From: DASUPK01 sp036520315
Lineage (GTDB): Bacteria > Actinomycetota > Thermoleophilia > Solirubrobacterales > 70-9
DNA length: 8,505 bases
Assembly (NCBI GenBank): GCA_036520315.1
Contig: DATDJZ010000120.1
Location: 1-8,505, forward strand
Direction of reading: 5' to 3'
Part shown: positions 5,527 through 8,505 of the stretch, piece after piece
How positions within the stretch are numbered: position 1 is the stretch's first letter
How the letters are laid out: every line of letters begins with the position of its first letter
Notes under the pieces: model-generated
The model's input: only the letters and a program-made list of their open reading frames with translations
Told to the model about the DNA's origin: nothing
Databases searched by the model: none
Translations under genes and position numbers: made by a program

Positions 5527-6312
5527 TCAGCTGCTCGACGTGTCCCCGTCGGCCAAGCCCTTGCGCAGCTGGGCGAAGGCGTCGATGAACTCGATCGGTA
5601 GCGGGAAGACGATCGTCGTGTTCTGGTTTACGCCCATCTCGAGCAGGGTCTGCAGATAGCGGAGCTGGAGCGTTGCCGGGTTCCTGGAGATGATGTCGGC
5701 AGCCTGGGCCAGCTTCTCGGCCGCCTGGTACTCACCCTCGGCATTGATGATCTTGGCGCGCCGCTCTCTCTCGGCTTCGGCCTGGCGTGCCATCGCACGC
5801 TGCATCTGCTCGGGAATCTCGACGTCCTTGATCTCGACGGTGCTCACCTTCACGCCCCAGGGCTCGGTCTGCTCGTCGATGATCTTCTGCAGGTCCTCGT
5901 TGAGCCGCTCGCGCTCGGCGAGCAGCTGATCGAGGTCCGCCTTGCCGAGAACGGAGCGCAGGGTCGTCTGGGCGATCTGCGAGGTGGCGAGCAGGAAGTT
6001 CTCGACCTCGACGATTGCGTTGTTTGGGTCGATCACGCGGAAGTAGGCGACCGCGTTCACGCGGGCCGGGACGTTGTCGCGCGTGATCACCTCCTGCGGC
6101 GGGATATTGAGGGTCACCGTCCGCAGGTCGACCCGCACCATCCGGTCGATCACCGGGATCAGCAGGATCAGGCCGGGTCCCTTCTGGGCGATCAGCCGGC
6201 CGAGGCGGAAGATCACGCCGCGCTCGTACTCCCGCAGGACCCGGACCGACGAGCCGAGGAAGATCAGGACGAAGAACGCGATGACAACGACTACGCCGAT
6301 CGCTACAGCCAT
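5527..6312 (-). CDS. Slipin (stomatin/SPFH/band 7 membrane protein)
   Basis: A 261-residue slipin of normal length. One N-terminal membrane helix (about 2-20) is followed by VRVLREYERGVIFRLGR (23-39), GPGLILLIPVIDRMVRVDLRT (45-65) and the band 7 body with NIPPQEVITRDNVPARVNAVAYFRV (69-93) and TLRSVLGKADLDQLLAERERLN (117-138). An Ala/Glu/Arg-rich coiled-coil stretch (165-208) precedes TLQLRYLQTLLEMGVNQNTTIVFPLPIEF (214-242). Slipins assemble into membrane-bound oligomers that organise lipid microdomains and partner with NfeD proteins. NfeD is encoded immediately upstream with a 3-nt gap, the classic two-gene slipin operon. The ATG start at 6312 places the TM helix at the very N-terminus, as expected. 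Nothing is truncated. The cellular process served in this organism cannot be read from the sequence. Confidence 0.95.
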   Translation of the reverse strand: MAVAIGVVVVIAFFVLIFLGSSVRVLREYERGVIFRLGRLIAQKGPGLILLIPVIDRMVRVDLRTVTLNIPPQEVITRDNVPARVNAVAYFRVIDPNNAIVEVENFLLATSQIAQTTLRSVLGKADLDQLLAERERLNEDLQKIIDEQTEPWGVKVSTVEIKDVEIPEQMQRAMARQAEAERERRAKIINAEGEYQAAEKLAQAADIISRNPATLQLRYLQTLLEMGVNQNTTIVFPLPIEFIDAFAQLRKGLADGDTSSS

Positions 6313-6315
6313 CTG

Positions 6316-6783
6316 TCAGGCCCCTTTCTCGACTGTTGCTGGGTCTTGGTCGGCGACCGGCTCGACCTCGAGGGTCAGGCCATCCACCGCCTTGACTCGG
6401 ACTCTATTGCCTGGGCCGATCCCGCCCGAGCCGGTGGTCCGCGCCCTCCAGAGCGCGCCCTGGATGAAGACCTGACCCTCCGGATCGAGCGGCTCGCGCG
6501 CCTCACCGACCGACCCGACCAGCTCCTCCGAGCCGGTGCGAACGGGCTCGTCTCGATGTGCCGCCAGCGCCTTGCGGGAGGCGAAGACGACGAAGCCCGC
6601 CAGGATCACTGCGCCGACGACGATCGCCGCCACCGGCAGATCGTGGCCAGCATCCCGCCAGGCAAACCCGGCGCCGACCAGACACCCGACGCCGAGCAGA
6701 CCGAGCACCGTCGTCGGCGCATGGGCCTCGGCGATGAAGAGGAGCAGCGCCACCGCCAGCAGTGCAATCGCAAGACCTTCCAT
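6316..6783 (-). CDS. NfeD-like membrane protein (short form)
   Basis: The 155 residues contain hydrophobic segments at about 3-19, 25-41 and 51-68. The first two read LAIALLAVALLLFIAEAHAPT and VLGLLGVGCLVGAGFAW. A soluble C-terminal OB-fold domain follows (about 84-143) with GSEELVGSVGEAREPLDPEGQVFIQGALWRA and GNRVRVKAVDGLTLEVEP, the hallmark of NfeD C-termini. It lacks the ClpP-like serine protease domain of long NfeD proteins, so it is the short type that partners with slipins. The ATG start at 6783 lies 7 nt after the stop of the thioredoxin-like lipoprotein gene, and the slipin gene starts 3 nt after this gene. It probably sits in the cytoplasmic membrane with the OB domain binding or tethering slipin oligomers. 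The family assignment is firm from topology plus the OB motif, while the physiological role is inferred. Confidence 0.92.
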   Translation of the reverse strand: MEGLAIALLAVALLLFIAEAHAPTTVLGLLGVGCLVGAGFAWRDAGHDLPVAAIVVGAVILAGFVVFASRKALAAHRDEPVRTGSEELVGSVGEAREPLDPEGQVFIQGALWRARTTGSGGIGPGNRVRVKAVDGLTLEVEPVADQDPATVEKGA

Positions 6784-6790
6784 AAGCCCA

Positions 6791-7390
6791 TTATCCGCCT
6801 GCGGCGTACTTGTTCACGTCGGCGTCCAGGTCGGACTCGTCCTGATACACGCCCGGGTGCGTGAAGACCTGCTTGCCGGATCGGTCGTAGAAGGTGGTCG
6901 TGGGGAAGGCCTGCGGTGGCCCGCCCAGGTCCTGCGCGATCTTCAGGTCGGGGTCGCTGTAGGACGGATACGGAAGAGGCAGCTCCGAGAGGAAGGTCTC
7001 CGCGGACCCGCTCGAGTCGTTCGAGTTCACTCCGAGGAAGGCGATCTGCCCGCCCCGCTTCTCGGCGAGTGACTGAAACCAGGGGAACTCGAAGCGGCAG
7101 GGTCCGCACCAAGAGGCCCACTTGTTGACGACCACCGGCGTTCCTCGCAGCTGCTCGAGACGGCCATCGAATGCGTCACTGCCGCCGTCGAGGATCTGAC
7201 TAGCCTGGGCGCGAAGCTCGGCAAGCTGAGGCGGAGCGCCCGGGATCGGGGCCTTGGCCTGCTCGGCGGTCAGGCGGGAGTCCGGATTGCCGTTGCTCGA
7301 GCCGCAGCCGGCGATCGCGAGGGTGGCGAGTATGGCCGTCAGGGCGAGGGCCAGGCGTGCTTTCGGCCCCGGGAGCGGGTGTGCTTTCAC
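6791..7390 (-). CDS. Thioredoxin-fold lipoprotein (TlpA/ResA-like)
   Basis: From GTG 7390 the protein has 199 residues. It begins with a positively charged n-region, an Ala/Leu-rich core (about 12-28) and the lipobox LAIAGC with Cys29 as the lipidation site, followed by a Ser/Gly/Asn spacer. It therefore acts outside the membrane. The mature part carries TPVVVNKWASWCGPCRFEFPWF (84-105) with the redox pair Cys95-Gly-Pro-Cys98, then IAFLGVNSNDSSGSAETFL and AFPTTTFYDRSGK with the cis-proline Pro163. This is the thiol-disulfide oxidoreductase pattern of TlpA/ResA/DsbE proteins, which reduce or isomerise disulfides, for instance in cytochrome c maturation. No ccm/ccs genes are nearby. An in-frame TTG at 7417 would add nine residues before the signal peptide. 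Neither start has a good Shine-Dalgarno, and GTG gives the more typical signal peptide. First gene of the six-gene minus-strand run. Confidence 0.9.
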   Translation of the reverse strand: MKAHPLPGPKARLALALTAILATLAIAGCGSSNGNPDSRLTAEQAKAPIPGAPPQLAELRAQASQILDGGSDAFDGRLEQLRGTPVVVNKWASWCGPCRFEFPWFQSLAEKRGGQIAFLGVNSNDSSGSAETFLSELPLPYPSYSDPDLKIAQDLGGPPQAFPTTTFYDRSGKQVFTHPGVYQDESDLDADVNKYAAGG

Positions 7391-7567
7391 AACCAGGAAA
7401 TACGGGACATCGATCAAGAGTGCTTTAATTCCTATCGGTCCATCTAGTTCCTGGACCCAGGGAGAGCCCGGAGCGGACAGCCGTATCTCGGGTTTCCCCC
7501 GTGATCAGGCCAATTGCGCCTCGTCATCTTTGCGATTTGGCGACGAGCGGCAGATCAAGAGCCTCAG
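7391..7567. other. Divergent intergenic region (presumed promoters of both transcripts)
   Basis: About 177 nt separate the start of the lipoprotein operon (minus strand) from the start of the helicase gene (plus strand). Both transcripts must begin in or near it. It is relatively A/T-rich around 7418-7440 on the lipoprotein side, but I found no pair of boxes close enough to a known consensus to name. No strong Shine-Dalgarno is visible before ATG 7568. An in-frame TTG at 7514 could extend the helicase by 18 residues, bounded by a TGA at 7502. No tRNA, small ORF with a good ribosome site or terminator was seen. Confidence 0.5.
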
Positions 7568-8505
7568 ATGGCTGAAGACACCAAGGCGGCCGCCAAAGCG
7601 GCGAAGGCGCCTACGAGCGCCGACATCGAACGTGCTCGCGAGTTCGCTCGCGAGCCCTTCCTGCTGGAAGGAGAGACACCCAAGGACCTCGCGCCCGGGA
7701 CGCCCCGGCGGCGAGCGCTCGATGCCGCTCTAGCCGAGATCGACGAGGGGCGCGAGACGCCCTCGATGGAGTGGCGGCGCGACTTCTCCCTCATGCTCGG
7801 CCTGGAGCGCCTGCTCTCCGAGGAGGAGCCGCATCTCGCCGACGGCGCCGAGCTCTCCGCCCACCAGGTCGACGCGCTCTCGGGCACCCTCGCGGCGCTG
7901 ATCGCCGACGTCCAGGAGCGGATCAACGGTCACTCATGGACGGGGAACGGCAACGGCAGTGCCCCCGCCGTCGCGGAAACCGAGGATGATGTCTCAGAGA
8001 ACGGCGGCGGCACAGACACGGACGAGGTCGACCTCGACGAGGACGAGGAGGACACCGAGGACGAGGAGGACACCGAGGACGAGGAGGCGACGGAAGAGGA
8101 GGAGGCCGAGGACTGGGACGAGGAGGCGGACGAGGACGTCGTCGAGGAGGCCCCCGACGATCCCGGCGCCGACCGCCGGTTCTGGTTCGAGCACGCCACG
8201 GGCTCCGGCAAGACCGTCGCCGCCGTCGGCTTCATCGAGGCCTCCCGCACCGGCGGCATCCTGATCCTCACCCACCGCCGCAACCTGGTCGACCAGTTCA
8301 TCGGCGAGATCTCCGACCGCGGCTACGCCGAGCGCCTCTCCCCGCCGCTCCTCGATGGCGCCGACCACCCCTACGGCCCGGTCACGGTCGAGACCTATCA
8401 GTGGTTCGTCCGCAACGCGAGCCGGATCTCGGACGCCTACTCGATCGTGATCTGCGACGAGGCCCACACGGCCCTCGGCGAGAAGACCAGCGCCTGCATC
8501 CGGGC
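7568..8505 (+). CDS. DEAD/DEAH-type SF2 helicase (partial, 3' end outside the window)
   Basis: The 312 visible residues start with an Ala/Lys-rich tail and a helical N-terminal part with FLLEGETPKDLAPGTPRRRALDAAL (31-55) and MEWRRDFSLMLGLERLL (67-83). A Q-motif-like ELSAHQVDALSGTLAALI (95-112) follows. Then comes an insert (about 138-199) consisting mostly of Glu and Asp, and after it the helicase core. Walker A is ATGSGKT (210-216), motif Ia is GGILILTHRRNLVDQF (229-244), a segment resembling motif Ib is PVTVETYQWF (271-280), and Walker B/DEAH is IVICDEAH (293-300). The enzyme should use ATP to move on or remodel nucleic acid; substrate and role are unknown because the second RecA domain and C-terminus lie beyond the edge. 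ATG 7568 is chosen although it has only a weak ribosome site. The gene runs opposite to all others here, and no restriction, Cas or repair partner is visible. Confidence 0.92.
   Translation, partial: MAEDTKAAAKAAKAPTSADIERAREFAREPFLLEGETPKDLAPGTPRRRALDAALAEIDEGRETPSMEWRRDFSLMLGLERLLSEEEPHLADGAELSAHQVDALSGTLAALIADVQERINGHSWTGNGNGSAPAVAETEDDVSENGGGTDTDEVDLDEDEEDTEDEEDTEDEEATEEEEAEDWDEEADEDVVEEAPDDPGADRRFWFEHATGSGKTVAAVGFIEASRTGGILILTHRRNLVDQFIGEISDRGYAERLSPPLLDGADHPYGPVTVETYQWFVRNASRISDAYSIVICDEAHTALGEKTSACIR
7634..7655 (+). repeat. Perfect 9-bp hairpin with TTCG loop in the helicase 5' coding region
   Basis: GCTCGCGAG, loop TTCG, CTCGCGAGC form a fully paired nine-base stem about 66 nt after the ATG. 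It encodes Ala-Arg-Glu-Phe-Ala-Arg-Glu, so it arises where an Ala-Arg-Glu tripeptide is repeated with identical codons. In mRNA it would be a stable stem and could affect early translation, or it may be a by-product of codon choice. Confidence 0.5.
8042..8087 (+). repeat. 18-bp tandem repeat in the acidic insert of the helicase
   Basis: The unit GACGAGGAGGACACCGAG (Asp-Glu-Glu-Asp-Thr-Glu) is present twice in tandem (8042-8059, 8060-8077), and a third copy begins but diverges after about 10 bases. It sits in the middle of the Glu/Asp-rich segment, is in frame, and could change copy number by slippage without breaking the gene. Confidence 0.85.

Noticed and set aside
7930..8467. Ser-rich and Val/Leu-rich frames on the minus strand opposite the helicase
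   Set aside because: They are mirror translations of the GAG/GAC-rich acidic segment; the low-complexity content comes from the repeat and not from a gene.

Overview
The window comes from a high-GC bacterium, most likely an actinobacterium in the broad sense. The signs are G/C-rich codon third positions, frequent GTG and TTG starts, a lipobox thioredoxin protein and a SnoaL-like protein of a type common in soil actinobacteria. The style of the helicase and of the 212-residue unknown protein suggests Thermoleophilia (Solirubrobacterales-like), but that is an impression from memory and not a test. All features except the last gene read on the minus strand.

Right part (3305-7390, minus strand) looks like ordinary chromosomal backbone in a tight six-gene run. 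In transcription order it holds a thioredoxin-fold lipoprotein, an NfeD-like membrane protein, a slipin (SPFH/band 7), an ElaA/YjcF-type GNAT acetyltransferase, a GalT-family nucleotidyltransferase and a conserved-looking protein of unknown function. Gaps are -8 to 25 nt, so co-transcription is likely. NfeD and slipin are an established membrane pair. The run is followed by a tRNA-Arg(CCU) gene at 3149-3222.

Left part (1-3017, minus strand) lies on the 3' side of that tRNA, where integrative elements usually sit. It encodes a two-domain peptidoglycan hydrolase (GH25 muramidase plus M15A-type zinc peptidase) with no signal peptide, a SnoaL-like protein, a DUF4231 (SLATT-like, two-TM) protein, and a TIR-domain protein that runs off the left edge. 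The DUF4231 and TIR genes overlap by 4 nt (GTGA). Local G+C seems somewhat lower than in the backbone. I read this part as accessory DNA and the DUF4231-TIR pair as a candidate immune or abortive-infection module: a TIR NADase-like protein coupled to a potential membrane-perforating effector. No integrase, phage structural gene or second att copy is visible, so the island reading is inference.

Far right (7568 to the edge, plus strand) is the start of a divergently transcribed DEAH-type SF2 helicase. Its core is split by an unusual run of about 60 mostly acidic residues between the Q-motif-like segment and Walker A. The intergenic region before it probably holds divergent promoters, but I could not identify boxes with confidence. 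No CRISPR array, rRNA, insertion sequence, riboswitch or convincing intrinsic terminator was seen.
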